Numbered from the stretch's first letter, positions 24,740-34,116 are shown. The stretch is DNA of 64,000 nucleotides from Kaistella faecalis (GCF_019195395.1 NZ_CP078067.1:1937783-2001782); one strand, 5' to 3'. The notes: generated from the letters alone by a model not told the origin. Numbers and translations are program-made.

Positions 24740-25405
24740 ATGAAAAATAAACTATTGGCCGTTTCAGCACTATGTGCAGCAATGTTCTTTTCAGCACAGA
24801 TTGATCTGCGGAATACCAGATTTGGCATTACCGGAGGTGGGACTTACTCGCGCGTAAGCAACGCTCACAATCCGTCCGGACCAATTTTCTCCGGCTTTGG
24901 CGGCGTGTTGGCTTTAATTCCTGTAGACAATAACGATCAGTTTTATCTGCAGCCAGGTATTGAATATTTGGGTGCCGGCGAAACCGGAAAAGATAAGGAT
25001 GCGAAAGGTACAGCAGGTTATGATGCGGTTTACGCAAATAACTACATCAGTGTACCTGTCTATTTTAAAGGTTACTTTTCCGAAGCAGAATCAGAGTTTT
25101 TTGGGATTGCGGGTCCGAAATTTAATTTCCTGGTCAATCAGAATATTAAAAATGCCCCGTTGCGGTATACTGAAGAAGGCGATCCTGTGACAGGAATCAA
25201 CGGTAAAGCTGCCAGTTTTAATTTTGCTGTAGGCCTGGGTATAGGGTTTTCTTATAAAAGAATGCTCGAGGTTACCGGCCGTTACGATATCGGTTTAACT
25301 AATACCTATGAAGGCTTAAAGAATGAGCAAACCGGTGATCCAAATATTGGTAAGAAAAAATCAGAACAGGTTCTCAGCGTTGGCCTGAGCTATATCTTTC
25401 AGTAA
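24740..25405 (+). CDS. Outer-membrane beta-barrel protein (PorT-like domain)
   Basis: This 221-residue protein has a signal peptide (MKNKLLAVSALCAAMFFSAQ). Alternating hydrophobic beta strands follow (FGITGGGTYSRV, LQPGIEYLGAG, ISVPVYFKGYF, FNFAVGLGIGFSYKRMLEVTGRYDIG), and it ends in VLSVGLSYIFQ, a terminal aromatic strand typical of outer-membrane barrels. It belongs to the broad porin/PorT-like family common in Bacteroidota. The exact role is unknown. The ATG at 24740 starts the signal peptide, and upstream in-frame codons fall on or next to the -7 box. It is monocistronic. Confidence 0.8.
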   Translation: MKNKLLAVSALCAAMFFSAQIDLRNTRFGITGGGTYSRVSNAHNPSGPIFSGFGGVLALIPVDNNDQFYLQPGIEYLGAGETGKDKDAKGTAGYDAVYANNYISVPVYFKGYFSEAESEFFGIAGPKFNFLVNQNIKNAPLRYTEEGDPVTGINGKAASFNFAVGLGIGFSYKRMLEVTGRYDIGLTNTYEGLKNEQTGDPNIGKKKSEQVLSVGLSYIFQ

Positions 25406-25427
25406 TATCTTTACAGATTTAAAAAAA

Positions 25428-25456
25428 AATCCCGTCAAATTATTTTGGCGGGCTTT
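25428..25456. terminator. Bidirectional terminator between the barrel gene and the ABC permease
   Basis: CCCGTCAAAT... and ...TTTTGGCGGG form a stem at 25431-25452, with T-rich tracts on both strands. It serves two convergent genes. Confidence 0.8.
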
Positions 25457-25474
25457 CTTAATCTAATCTCAGTT

Positions 25475-26791
25475 TTAACTTCTGATCCATTTCCAAAGTT
25501 CTTTTGCGCTGGCCTTGTTGCCGTACATCAGAATTCCTACGCGGTAAACCTTAGCGGCAATATAAATCATCAGCAAAGTTGAAACCACAAGCAGAAACAT
25601 CGAAAGTGCAATCTGCCAGCCGGGAACACCGAACGGAATTCTCGCAATCATAGCGACAGGCGAGGTAAACGGAATAATCGAAAGCCAAAAACCAAGCGGA
25701 CCTTCTGGATTGTTCATAATCGTAAAGCTTCCGTACATTCCCACCATTAAAGGAATAATGGCAAAAAGTGTAAACTGCTGGGTCTCCGTTTCGTTGTCGA
25801 CGGCGGAACCAATCGCTGCGTACATCGAACTGTAAAAAATATAGCCTAAAAGGAAGAAAACAATAAATACAAAGATAATCAGCGGAACATTCATGTCCAG
25901 AAGAATGTGGGAAACTTCAGAAGCTGTTTGCTTAAAGTCGAATGTTTTCATCATCTCGGCCGACTGTTCGCTACCGGGAATATTCTTCTGCATCGCTGTA
26001 AAGCCCGTATTCAGAAAAAGAGCTCCCATCACCGACATTGTGATCCAGATGCTGAACTGGGTGAGCGCGACTAAAGTTACCCCCAAAATTTTACCCATCA
26101 TCAGTTCAAAAGGTTTTACAGAAGAAATTATGATTTCGACCACGCGGTTGTTTTTTTCCTCTAAGACGCTTCGCATCACACGTACTCCATAAATAATGAT
26201 GAACATAAAAACTGCATACATCAGCACCATACTCAATCCGGACTTTACCCCGAAATCGAGATCAGAATCTGCTTTGGAATTTTCTACAATATTTTGAGTG
26301 TTGAGATTGAAGTTTTTATCAAGATTGATAATTTGATCCTCAGAAATCCCTAATGTTTTTATTTTTTCCTGCTTGATAATTCTTGATAAATCAGCTGCCA
26401 CACTCATTTTCGTATCAAAGCCAATTTTTTTATTAATGAGCAGTTTTGTGTTTTTCTCCAGTTCATCAAAATTATTGTCTCGAAGTTCCGGAATCACAAG
26501 CAGCCCCTCAATACCGGTCATGTCCTTTAAAGTTGAGGTTAACGCTCTTTCATTTTCTTTAGGAACAAAAACGTATTTTATTGATTCGTCACTTTTCAGA
26601 TTATCTACAAATAATCCGCTTCTGTCGACTACATTAAAAGTGCTTTTACTTTCATTCGCTTTAAAGAGAAACGCGATAAAAGCCCCGAAAGCGATCATCA
26701 GCACCGGCGCAAGAAGCGTAAGGATGATAAAAGATTTTTTCTTTACCTGAGTAAGATATTCTCTTTTGGTAATCAGAAATATATTGTTCAT
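25475..26791 (-). CDS. ABC-2 type transporter permease, NatB-like
   Basis: This 438-residue protein has one N-terminal membrane helix (about residues 20-42), a large extracytoplasmic domain (about 45-180) and then five or six helices in the second half. LGYIFYSSMYAAIGSAVDNETETQQ (around residue 315) is typical of the NatB/YhaP group of ABC exporters. It lies 15 bases downstream of its ATPase gene and should form the membrane half of an exporter for sodium, a drug or a peptide. The substrate cannot be told. Confidence 0.87.
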   Translation of the reverse strand: MNNIFLITKREYLTQVKKKSFIILTLLAPVLMIAFGAFIAFLFKANESKSTFNVVDRSGLFVDNLKSDESIKYVFVPKENERALTSTLKDMTGIEGLLVIPELRDNNFDELEKNTKLLINKKIGFDTKMSVAADLSRIIKQEKIKTLGISEDQIINLDKNFNLNTQNIVENSKADSDLDFGVKSGLSMVLMYAVFMFIIIYGVRVMRSVLEEKNNRVVEIIISSVKPFELMMGKILGVTLVALTQFSIWITMSVMGALFLNTGFTAMQKNIPGSEQSAEMMKTFDFKQTASEVSHILLDMNVPLIIFVFIVFFLLGYIFYSSMYAAIGSAVDNETETQQFTLFAIIPLMVGMYGSFTIMNNPEGPLGFWLSIIPFTSPVAMIARIPFGVPGWQIALSMFLLVVSTLLMIYIAAKVYRVGILMYGNKASAKELWKWIRS

Positions 26792-26806
26792 GAATTTGTT
26801 TTGAAA

Positions 26807-27721
26807 TTATTTTTTACCTGCTGAAACGGCATTGATAAAGACTTCGTTCATACTCGGGATTTTTTCATCGAAAGACCGGATTTTTCCTACTTTCATCAGT
26901 TCATTCAGTAAAATGTTCTGGTCGTTGTCATTCTTTAATTCAAATGAAATGAGTTGGTTTTCAGTGGAATAACTGTTGATCTGAAACTGATTTTTAAAAG
27001 TTTCAAATTTTTCGGTATTCACGTCTGAAAGCGTGACCCCGAAAATGTTTTTCTTGAACTGTTCGCGCACATCGAATACTTTTCCGTCTAAAACCTTTTT
27101 TGCGTGATCAATCAAAGCTACAGAATCACACATTTCTTCCACGCTTTCCATACGGTGTGTTGAAAGGATAATGGTGGTTCCGTTATTCTTTAAATTTAGG
27201 ATCTGATCTTTAATCAAATTGGCATTTACTGGGTCGAAACCTGAAAAAGGTTCATCCAGAATCAGCAGTTTTGGGCGATGCAAAACAGTGACAACAAACT
27301 GAATTTTCTGTGCCATTCCTTTCGAAAGTTCACTGAGTTTTTTCTTCCACCACTGATCAATTTCCAGCCGCTCGAACCAATATTTTGCCTGGCTCAGCGC
27401 GTCATTTTTACTCATACCTTTCAGTTCCCCAAAATAGAGAATCTGATCGCCGACCGACATGTTTTTGTACAGACCACGTTCTTCCGGCATATAACCGATC
27501 TGTTTGATGTGATGGGGATTCAGTTTTTGATTATTGATGAAAACCTCACCGGAATCTGCCTGAGTAATCTGATTGATGATTCTGATGAATGTGGTTTTAC
27601 CGGCACCGTTAGGGCCCAGAAGTCCGTAAATATTTGCTTCAGGAACTTCAATGGAGAAATTTTCGAGCGCCAGTTTTTTCCCGGCGTTATAAGTTTTGGT
27701 AACATTTTCTGCTTTCAGCAT
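26807..27721 (-). CDS. ABC transporter ATP-binding protein, NatA-like
   Basis: This 304-residue ATPase has Walker A (LLGPNGAGKTT, about residues 34-44), a Q-loop region, the signature LSKGMAQKIQ (about residues 133-142), Walker B LLILDEPFSGFDP (about residues 152-164) and the switch His in STHRMES. The C-terminal 80 residues are an extra domain typical of NatA/DrrA-like ATPases. The ATG at 27721 is chosen; the codon before it is TTG. It pairs with the permease that follows. Confidence 0.93.
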   Translation of the reverse strand: MLKAENVTKTYNAGKKLALENFSIEVPEANIYGLLGPNGAGKTTFIRIINQITQADSGEVFINNQKLNPHHIKQIGYMPEERGLYKNMSVGDQILYFGELKGMSKNDALSQAKYWFERLEIDQWWKKKLSELSKGMAQKIQFVVTVLHRPKLLILDEPFSGFDPVNANLIKDQILNLKNNGTTIILSTHRMESVEEMCDSVALIDHAKKVLDGKVFDVREQFKKNIFGVTLSDVNTEKFETFKNQFQINSYSTENQLISFELKNDNDQNILLNELMKVGKIRSFDEKIPSMNEVFINAVSAGKK

Positions 27722-27789
27722 CAAAATAATTTTAAGTATTAGTCCTCAAATGACCTGGAAAGTTACGGAATTTATATCCTTTGCATATT

Positions 27790-28146
27790 TCAGATGCTCT
27801 GACCGAATGTGAGCAAATTGCAATCAGGATCGAGTAGTGAGAATTCTTTCTGTCCCCAAGGTTTTATTTGAAGCGGCGCGTTGGGATGAATCTGGACATT
27901 CTGCTTCAGAAGCTCATCATAGAGTTCTTCAATATTATTCGTCCTTAGATAAATCTGCCCGTAATTTTCTTTGATATCCAGTTCTTTGAATTCAAAGAAA
28001 TGAATTTCCACCTCGTCTTTCTTCAACATCAGGTATCCTTCATAGTCGGTCATTCCTACATTCTGAAAACCTAAAATATTCATATAATATTCCTGAGTCA
28101 CCAATTTATCGCGCATCGGAAGTTTAGGATGAATATGGGTAAGCAT
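27790..28146 (-). CDS. VOC-family (glyoxalase/bleomycin-resistance fold) protein
   Basis: This 118-residue protein has one pair of beta-alpha-beta-beta-beta units: PKLPMRDKLVTQEYYMNILGF at the start, VEIHFFEFKELD in the middle and PWGQKEFSLLDPDCNLLTFGQ at the end. This resembles bleomycin-resistance-type VOC proteins. Such proteins bind small molecules or act as metal enzymes. The His and Glu residues are only partly conserved, so the activity is unclear. Confidence 0.83.
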   Translation of the reverse strand: MLTHIHPKLPMRDKLVTQEYYMNILGFQNVGMTDYEGYLMLKKDEVEIHFFEFKELDIKENYGQIYLRTNNIEELYDELLKQNVQIHPNAPLQIKPWGQKEFSLLDPDCNLLTFGQSI

Positions 28147-28175
28147 CTTTTAAATTTTAATGTAGTCTACCAACT

Positions 28176-29174
28176 TTAATCTGTCTGAAACTGGAAAGTG
28201 CTGTAGAAGTTGGAGGCTTCTGCAATCACTCCATCCATTTCCTCCAAGGTGAAAACCTCAAGAAATTTTCTCCGGAAATCTTTGAAATGAGGGATGCCGC
28301 GGAAATAATTGCTGTAATGCTGACGCATCTCTATTAAGCCTAAACGTTCGCCTTTCCACTCCATGCTCCATTCTGCATGTTGCCGAACAGCCTGAAGTCT
28401 TTGATTTATAGTAGGTTCTGGCATTTTTTCACCGGTTTCAAAAAAATGTTTAATTTCATTGAAAATCCACGGATAACCAATTGCACCGCGACCGATCATA
28501 ATGCCGTCGCAGTCGTATTTTTGTCTGTATTCAAGTGCTTTTTCGGGAGAATCGACATCACCGTTTCCGAAAATTGGAATTTCGATATTCGGATTGTTTT
28601 TAACTCTCGAAATATAATCCCAATCTGCTTCACCTTTATACATCTGAGCACGTGTTCTGGCGTGGATAGTCAGTGCTTTAATCCCTACATCCTGAAGACG
28701 TTCTGCTACTTCCATAATGTTGATGGTCTCGGTATCCCAGCCTAAACGTGTTTTCACGGTTACAGGCAGATGAGTGGAGTTTACCACCGCTTTTGTGAGA
28801 CGGATCATGAGGTCAATATCTTTCAGAACTCCGGCACCGGCACCTTTACAAACCACTTTTTTTACGGGACATCCGAAATTGATGTCCACCAAATCAGGAT
28901 TTACGGCTTCTACAATTTTTGCGGAAAGTGCCATTGCTTCTTCATCTCCGCCGAAAATCTGTATTCCTACAGGTTTTTCGTAATCGAAGATATCAAGTTT
29001 CTTTTTGCTTTTCATCGCATCACGAATCAAGCCTTCTGAAGAAATAAATTCCGAATACATCAGGTCTGCACCGTGCATTTTACATAGCCGGCGAAAAGGC
29101 GGATCCGAAACATCTTCCATAGGCGCGAGCAGAAGAGGAAAGTCCGGAAGTTCAATATTCCCGATTTTTATCAT
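28176..29174 (-). CDS. dusB: tRNA-dihydrouridine synthase B
   Basis: This 332-residue TIM-barrel flavoenzyme has LLAPMEDVSDPPFR (residues 15-28, FMN binding), NFGCPVKKVVCKGAGAGVL (about residues 97-115) with the catalytic Cys region, TVKTRLGW, IHARTRAQMYKGEADW (about residues 172-187) and GNGDV plus GRGAIGYPWIF (about residues 229-239). It reduces uridines in the tRNA D-loop. A -7 box lies only 4 bases before its ATG. Confidence 0.94.
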   Translation of the reverse strand: MIKIGNIELPDFPLLLAPMEDVSDPPFRRLCKMHGADLMYSEFISSEGLIRDAMKSKKKLDIFDYEKPVGIQIFGGDEEAMALSAKIVEAVNPDLVDINFGCPVKKVVCKGAGAGVLKDIDLMIRLTKAVVNSTHLPVTVKTRLGWDTETINIMEVAERLQDVGIKALTIHARTRAQMYKGEADWDYISRVKNNPNIEIPIFGNGDVDSPEKALEYRQKYDCDGIMIGRGAIGYPWIFNEIKHFFETGEKMPEPTINQRLQAVRQHAEWSMEWKGERLGLIEMRQHYSNYFRGIPHFKDFRRKFLEVFTLEEMDGVIAEASNFYSTFQFQTD

Positions 29175-29178
29175 GGTG

Positions 29179-29186
29179 CAAAGATA
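29179..29186 (-). promoter_or_regulatory. -7 box of dusB
   Basis: On the minus strand this reads TATCTTTG, ending 4 bases before the dusB ATG (29174). No TTG is found at the usual -33 distance. The transcript would be leaderless or nearly so. Confidence 0.6.
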
Positions 29187-29227
29187 ATTTTTTTGGACGG
29201 AAGACAGAAACGTTAAAAAAGCAGATA

Positions 29228-29258
29228 AAAAAAACAGACTTTACACAGTCTGTTTGTT
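29228..29258 (-). terminator. Terminator downstream of the small membrane protein gene
   Basis: AAACAGACT and AGTCTGTTT form a stem around a 6-base loop, with a T run on the minus strand. It ends the minus-strand transcript that includes the thioredoxin-like and DUF3575 genes. Confidence 0.8.
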
Positions 29259-29275
29259 TTTAATGTAAAATCATT

Positions 29276-29479
29276 TTAATCAAAATCATGATGGGTGTCG
29301 TCCTTTGAATTTTTGTGAACGAACCACATCCCGATGGTGAGGCCTACAACGCCTGCAACAGCAGTCATGAGCGCACGCTCGAGTCTATCTGGCATATCAT
29401 TTCCTACGTAATTCATCAAAAACAAAATTGCAAAGGTGATTACGGCAACAATTAAGAATTTTTTACTTTTAATATTCAT
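29276..29479 (-). CDS. Small two-helix membrane protein of unknown function
   Basis: This 67-residue protein has two hydrophobic helices (about residues 8-25 and 37-55), split by a short polar hairpin (NDMPDRLERA) and followed by a His/Asp-rich tail (KDDTHHDFD). There is no motif I recognise. Its start touches the stop of the DUF3575 gene, so it is likely translated from the same mRNA. It is probably an inner-membrane protein. Confidence 0.6.
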   Translation of the reverse strand: MNIKSKKFLIVAVITFAILFLMNYVGNDMPDRLERALMTAVAGVVGLTIGMWFVHKNSKDDTHHDFD

Positions 29480-30105
29480 TACTTTAATTTATAAGATATC
29501 ATTATGCCGCCCTTATAGGGTATCCATTCACCGCTTTGATTATAAGTACGGTCCGGATCAGTGTCATACCGCACACCTAAATATTTGTGGAATCCCTTGT
29601 AATAACTCTGGGCGATACCGCCTCCAAGGAAAATATCCATATTCAGGTTTTCGTTCAGTTTAAACTGATAGCCTATAACAGCGCCCAACAAGAATGAGAA
29701 TCCATCCTGATAAAGATCTTCCATGGAATATATCGGGGACTCGGGAGAAAATTGGGAGGGAATATCTTTCCAGTAATTCCACTTCTGTATTTTATAACGG
29801 GCAAACGAGATATTAGCACCTACATACCAATGTTCAAAGGCTTCGTTAAAATAGTAACGCGTGTCCGCCCCCACCATATAGACTTGCGCATATTTTCCTG
29901 CAAATGATTTCCATGGGGAAATAAATACCTCACCCTGAAAAGTCATTTTTTCACTCAACTGATACTCTAGTCCTGCATTTAAAACGCCAACCGGAAGAAA
30001 TACCGCATTTGCTTTTACGTAAAGTTTTTTAGAGATGGAATCTTGTTGCTGAGCTTGGGTCAATGATAGTATAGAAAAGGCAAATGCCAATAATAGCTTT
30101 TTCAA
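29479..30105 (-). CDS. DUF3575-family outer-membrane protein
   Basis: This 208-residue protein has a signal peptide (MKKLLLAFAFSILSLTQAQ). The DUF3575 pattern follows: VKANAVFLPVGVLNAGLEYQL, then WKSFAGKYAQVYMVGADTRYYF and WYVGANISFARYKI. The C-terminal GIMISYKLK strand is short. The family forms small outer-membrane barrels, and its function is not established. It sits 9 bases after the thioredoxin-like gene and likely shares its transcript. Confidence 0.78.
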   Translation of the reverse strand: MKKLLLAFAFSILSLTQAQQQDSISKKLYVKANAVFLPVGVLNAGLEYQLSEKMTFQGEVFISPWKSFAGKYAQVYMVGADTRYYFNEAFEHWYVGANISFARYKIQKWNYWKDIPSQFSPESPIYSMEDLYQDGFSFLLGAVIGYQFKLNENLNMDIFLGGGIAQSYYKGFHKYLGVRYDTDPDRTYNQSGEWIPYKGGIMISYKLK

Positions 30106-30114
30106 AATCGTATA

Positions 30115-31287
30115 TTATTTTAAATTTTCTAACAGTTGCTTTGCCATCGCAGCATCTTTGCCCTGGCTTTCTGCAAGGGTTTTTGAAAGTTCAGCATACA
30201 TCTTCGCATTTTCCTTTTTTCCGGTTTTCGAATATATTTTTGCCAGTATATAAGTGTTTTCAGGGTTTTCCGCTCTCATTACCGATTTTTCCGCCCATTC
30301 TTCAGCTTTTTTTAACGAGCCGGTATTCGATACATGCTCACTGAACATCCAGGCAGCTTTCAGCAGTTCTTCCGGTTCAAATAGATCAGAATTGTTATAG
30401 TATTTCAACGCAGCTTTTTCATATCCTGTGAAATTTCCATAAGTCGGGTAAAGAATCACTTTCATTCTGTTCAGGGCGATTTCAGCTTCTTCTTTTCCGA
30501 TGAGCGGAATCGCATTCTTATAAAAATATTCATCATTAATGGTACCTGTTTTTTGGTCAAGGGAATTTTCAAGAACCTTAGATATTTTAATATTGGTATC
30601 GAACTGATTATAAATATCTTCCGACATCAGCGAAGTAATTTCTTTTTTTTTGGAAGTAAAAGTCTGATAATTGGCATCACCTGGTGATTTGATAAAGTAC
30701 AGCAAGAGACCAACTTCATCCTTCGTAAGCATTTGATCCTTCTTCACCTTAAAATATCTTTCAGAAACCTTTTTAGCAAGTTCGTAATCGCTATCTGAAT
30801 ACAGTCTCATCATATTAAGCAGAAACTCAGGGTCAGATTCTCCTTTATCGAAGAGTTCTTTGTTTGATGCTGTGCGGAATTTAGGGTTATTAGCTTCTTT
30901 CGCCACCGACAGAAAAGCTTCTTCACTCATATAGCCATAACTGTTCATTACCACTTCACCGTCGCCATTCAGAAACAGGAACGATGGATAGGAACGGATT
31001 CCGTATTTCGCAGCGATTTCCCGACCTTCACCTTTCTCCATGTCAAAACGTGCATTAATGAAGTTGCTGTTATAATATTCGCGCACCGCTGGTAATGGGA
31101 AAATGTTTTTCTCCATCAGTTTGCATGGGCCGCACCAAACCGCAAAAGCATCCATAAAAACCAATTTTTTTTCTTTTTTTGCTTTGGCCAGAATTTCCTT
31201 GAACGTGCCTTTTTCAAAATTGATACTTTCCTGCGAAAACACCGATAGAGAAATAAAAAATATAAATAAAGAAAATGTTTTTTTCAT
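30115..31287 (-). CDS. Periplasmic thioredoxin-fold protein with helical repeat domain
   Basis: This 390-residue protein has a signal peptide (to about SQES, residue 20). The thioredoxin domain follows (about residues 21-140) with LVFMDAFAVWCGPCKLMEK, so the CGPC redox motif is intact, and the cis-Pro is in SYPSFLFL. The rest is helical, with TPR-like segments near the C terminus (AAWMFSEHVSNTGSLKKAEEW, NTYILAKIYSKTGKKENA). It probably reduces disulfides or acts as a thiol chaperone in the periplasm. It is first in an operon with the DUF3575 protein and the small membrane protein. Confidence 0.85.
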   Translation of the reverse strand: MKKTFSLFIFFISLSVFSQESINFEKGTFKEILAKAKKEKKLVFMDAFAVWCGPCKLMEKNIFPLPAVREYYNSNFINARFDMEKGEGREIAAKYGIRSYPSFLFLNGDGEVVMNSYGYMSEEAFLSVAKEANNPKFRTASNKELFDKGESDPEFLLNMMRLYSDSDYELAKKVSERYFKVKKDQMLTKDEVGLLLYFIKSPGDANYQTFTSKKKEITSLMSEDIYNQFDTNIKISKVLENSLDQKTGTINDEYFYKNAIPLIGKEEAEIALNRMKVILYPTYGNFTGYEKAALKYYNNSDLFEPEELLKAAWMFSEHVSNTGSLKKAEEWAEKSVMRAENPENTYILAKIYSKTGKKENAKMYAELSKTLAESQGKDAAMAKQLLENLK

Positions 31288-31359
31288 GAAGTTAAAAAAT
31301 GTGATGCGAATATAAATATAATATATAACGGTAGAAAATTTTTATGAATCTTCTGAATT

Positions 31360-31396
31360 TAAAAACCCCTTCAGCTAAACTGCAGAAGGGGTTTGA
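31360..31396 (-). terminator. Terminator of glnS
   Basis: AAACCCCTTC (31363-31372) and GAAGGGGTTT (31385-31394) pair perfectly around a 12-base loop. On the minus strand the stem is followed by T's. Confidence 0.85.
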
Positions 31397-31398
31397 GA

Positions 31399-33072
31399 TT
31401 ATTCGGGTTTATAACCGTCTTTAAGTGTAACAGTTCTGTTGAATACCAGTTTGTCGGCAGTAGAATCTTTGTCTTTCGTGAAATAACCGATTCGCTGGAA
31501 CTGGTAGGGCTGCCCGATTTCTGCATTGGCCAGACTTGGTTCTGCAAATCCCTGCACGCTTTTCAAGCTGTCCGGATTGATGAATTCCATGAAATCAGTC
31601 TCTTTCTCTGCATCGGGTTGAGGAGTAGTGAAGAGTCTGTCGTAAATTCTCACCTCCACAGGCAGAGCATGCTTTGCTGAAACCCAATGCAAAGTTCCTT
31701 TTACTTTTCTGAGACTTTCCTCGGTTCCGCTTCCGGATTTACTTTTCGGGTCGTAGGTCGCAAAAATGGTAGTGATTTCTCCGTTTTCGTCTTTTTCAAC
31801 GCGTTCTGCTTTGATGATGTAAGCGGATTTCAGGCGAACTTCGCCGCCAAGTTTCAGACGGAAAAATTTATTTCCGGCCTCTTCCTTGAAATCTTCCCGC
31901 TCGATATAAAGTTCTCTTGAAAACGGAATTTCTCTTGTTCCGGCATTCTCATCTTCAGGATTGTTTTCTGTCTCCAGCCATTCTTCAGAATCAGCAGGAT
32001 AGTTTTCTATAACCAATTTTACAGGATCTACAACCGCCATAACACGTGTAGAAATTTTATTCAGATCTTCGCGAACGAAAAATTCAAGCAGCTGAATATC
32101 AATCAAATTTTCTCTTTTAGCAACACCAACTCTTTCAATGAAATTTTTGATGGCTTTCGGGGTGAAACCTAGTCTTCGCATCCCGGAAATGGTAGGCATT
32201 CTTGGGTCATCCCAACCGGTTACGGTTTTTTCAGCGACCAAACGCTGTAATTTTCTTTTTGAAGTAATCATATAAGAAACATTCATTCTTGCGAATTCCC
32301 GCTGTTTGTTTCTTACTAACTTTTCATCATAAACCTGATCAAGATACCAGTCGTATAGCGGGCGGTGATTTTCGAACTCAAGTGAACATAAAGAATGAGA
32401 AATCTGCTCGATATAATCTGATTCGCCGTGCGCCCAATCGTACATCGGATAAATCTTCCATTGATCTCCGGTTCGGTGGTGCGGTCTTTTCAGGATTCTG
32501 TACATCACAGGATCGCGCATGTTCATGTTCGGTGAAGTCATATCGATTTTTGCACGAAGCGACATTGCTCCTTCTTCATATTCCCCATTTTTCATCTTTT
32601 CGAAAAATTGCAGACTTTCCTCAGTCGGCCGGTTTCGGAAAGGAGAATCGATTCCGTCTTCGAAAGGGTTTTTTCGCTGGGCGGTAATTTCTTCTGAAGA
32701 CTGCTCATCAACATAAGCTTTACCATCTTTAATCATCTGAACTGCCCAATCATAAAGCGTGTCGAAATAATCGGAAGCATAAAGTTCCTTGTCATATTTG
32801 AACCCCAGCCAGTCGATATCTGCTTTAATGGAATCTACAAATTCCTGTTCTTCTTTCTCGGGGTTGGTATCATCAAAACGCAGGTTTACGGGTGCTCCAT
32901 ATTTTTCACCCAAACCAAAGTTGATGCAGATGGCTTTTGTATGACCAATATGCAGGTAGCCATTTGGTTCAGGCGGGAAACGGAAGCGTAGTTTATCCTT
33001 TGGAAACCCGTTTGCTAAATCGTCTTCTATAATTTGCTCAATAAAATTGAGTGATTTTTTTTCTTCTTCCAT
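31399..33072 (-). CDS. glnS: Glutaminyl-tRNA synthetase
   Basis: This 557-residue class I synthetase has FPPEPNGYLHIGHTKAI (HIGH motif, about residues 31-47), RFDDTNP (about residues 64-70), MYDWAHGESDYIE and MITSKRKL (KMSKS equivalent, about residues 267-274). The C-terminal anticodon-binding beta-barrels run from about residue 340. Length and PNGYLHIGH wording match GlnRS rather than GluRS. A -7 box (TAAATTTG, minus strand) lies at 33093-33100. Confidence 0.96.
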   Translation of the reverse strand: MEEEKKSLNFIEQIIEDDLANGFPKDKLRFRFPPEPNGYLHIGHTKAICINFGLGEKYGAPVNLRFDDTNPEKEEQEFVDSIKADIDWLGFKYDKELYASDYFDTLYDWAVQMIKDGKAYVDEQSSEEITAQRKNPFEDGIDSPFRNRPTEESLQFFEKMKNGEYEEGAMSLRAKIDMTSPNMNMRDPVMYRILKRPHHRTGDQWKIYPMYDWAHGESDYIEQISHSLCSLEFENHRPLYDWYLDQVYDEKLVRNKQREFARMNVSYMITSKRKLQRLVAEKTVTGWDDPRMPTISGMRRLGFTPKAIKNFIERVGVAKRENLIDIQLLEFFVREDLNKISTRVMAVVDPVKLVIENYPADSEEWLETENNPEDENAGTREIPFSRELYIEREDFKEEAGNKFFRLKLGGEVRLKSAYIIKAERVEKDENGEITTIFATYDPKSKSGSGTEESLRKVKGTLHWVSAKHALPVEVRIYDRLFTTPQPDAEKETDFMEFINPDSLKSVQGFAEPSLANAEIGQPYQFQRIGYFTKDKDSTADKLVFNRTVTLKDGYKPE

Positions 33073-33253
33073 TGTCGATTCTTTGTAAAAGGCAAATTTA
33101 CGGATTATTGATAAAAAAGAAGCTACTTTTTCCTAAAGCTATTTAGGTGTATTGAAACGAAGGTTTGATTTTTGATGATATGCAGAAAATAACTTCGTGT
33201 ATGAAAATCAATATGATTTGTTCTCAACTTTATCAAACATAAAAATACAAACC

Positions 33254-33967
33254 ATGAAAACCTTATTTTTTGCCCTGCTGGTTTCAGGTTCCTTGTTTGC
33301 GCAGGAAACCAATTCCGAAAAGATGAATATTGTTAAAACCAATGTTACCGCCTATGCTTTCAGGAATGTTAATTTGACATACGAACGCATTCTGAGTAAG
33401 AAATTTTCAATCGCAGCAAGCTACGGAACGGTGAGCAAAGGCAAGATTCCGTTCAGCAGCAGTATTCTAAAAGATACCGAATTTTCCGATACTCAGGTGG
33501 GACTTTCTCACTTTACTATAGAACCCCGTATTTACTTTGGACAGGGTTATGGTAGAGGATTTTATCTCGCGCCGTATTATCGGCACACGACTGTGAATGC
33601 AGATAATGTCACATTAAACGTGGATTTTGCAAATGATTCAGTCCCGATGAAAATTGCAGGTAAAGCCACGGGCGACAGCGGGGGTCTTATGCTGGGTGTA
33701 CAGTGGTTTTTGGGAAAAACCGACAGCTGGATTCTTGATTTTTGGATAATAGGCGCGCATTACGGTAAGGGAAAAGGTGATTTCCGTGGAAATTCGGCGC
33801 GACCGCTTACTGCAGAAGAGCAGGCGCAGGTAAGAAAGGAAATCGAGGATCTCGATATTCCATTCGTAGAATATACGGTCACTACTGATACAAACGGAGC
33901 AACCATTAATGTTGACGGTCCATGGGCCGGGCTGCGATCAGGTCTTTCTTTCGGTTACAGGTTTTAG
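33254..33967 (+). CDS. DUF3575-family outer-membrane protein
   Basis: This 237-residue protein has a signal peptide (MKTLFFALLVSGSLFAQ, ATG at 33254). KTNVTAYAFRNVNLTYERILSKKFSIAASYG is the DUF3575 opening, and FTIEPRIYFGQGYGRGFYLAPYYRH is a pair of barrel strands. It ends in AGLRSGLSFGYRF, a final aromatic strand typical of outer-membrane proteins. An insert of about 50 residues (LTAEEQAQVRKEIEDLD) probably forms a loop. It is a distant relative of the DUF3575 gene at 29479-30105 but has a separate context. Function unknown. Confidence 0.75.
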   Translation: MKTLFFALLVSGSLFAQETNSEKMNIVKTNVTAYAFRNVNLTYERILSKKFSIAASYGTVSKGKIPFSSSILKDTEFSDTQVGLSHFTIEPRIYFGQGYGRGFYLAPYYRHTTVNADNVTLNVDFANDSVPMKIAGKATGDSGGLMLGVQWFLGKTDSWILDFWIIGAHYGKGKGDFRGNSARPLTAEEQAQVRKEIEDLDIPFVEYTVTTDTNGATINVDGPWAGLRSGLSFGYRF

Positions 33968-34116
33968 GTGATTAAAGGGATTTTCAGACCGCGTTAGATA
34001 TATGAAATGCAGTTAGGTTAAAAATAAATTTTAAAAAAAGAGTATTCATTGAGAGTTTTGGTATGATAATGGATGCAGGAAAAACATCATTCATTAACAC
34101 TTAATTTTTTATTTCT

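Noticed and set aside
27278-27742. 154-codon plus-strand frame opposite the NatA-like ATPase gene
   Set aside because: The opposite strand encodes a complete ABC ATPase with all motifs. The plus frame has none.
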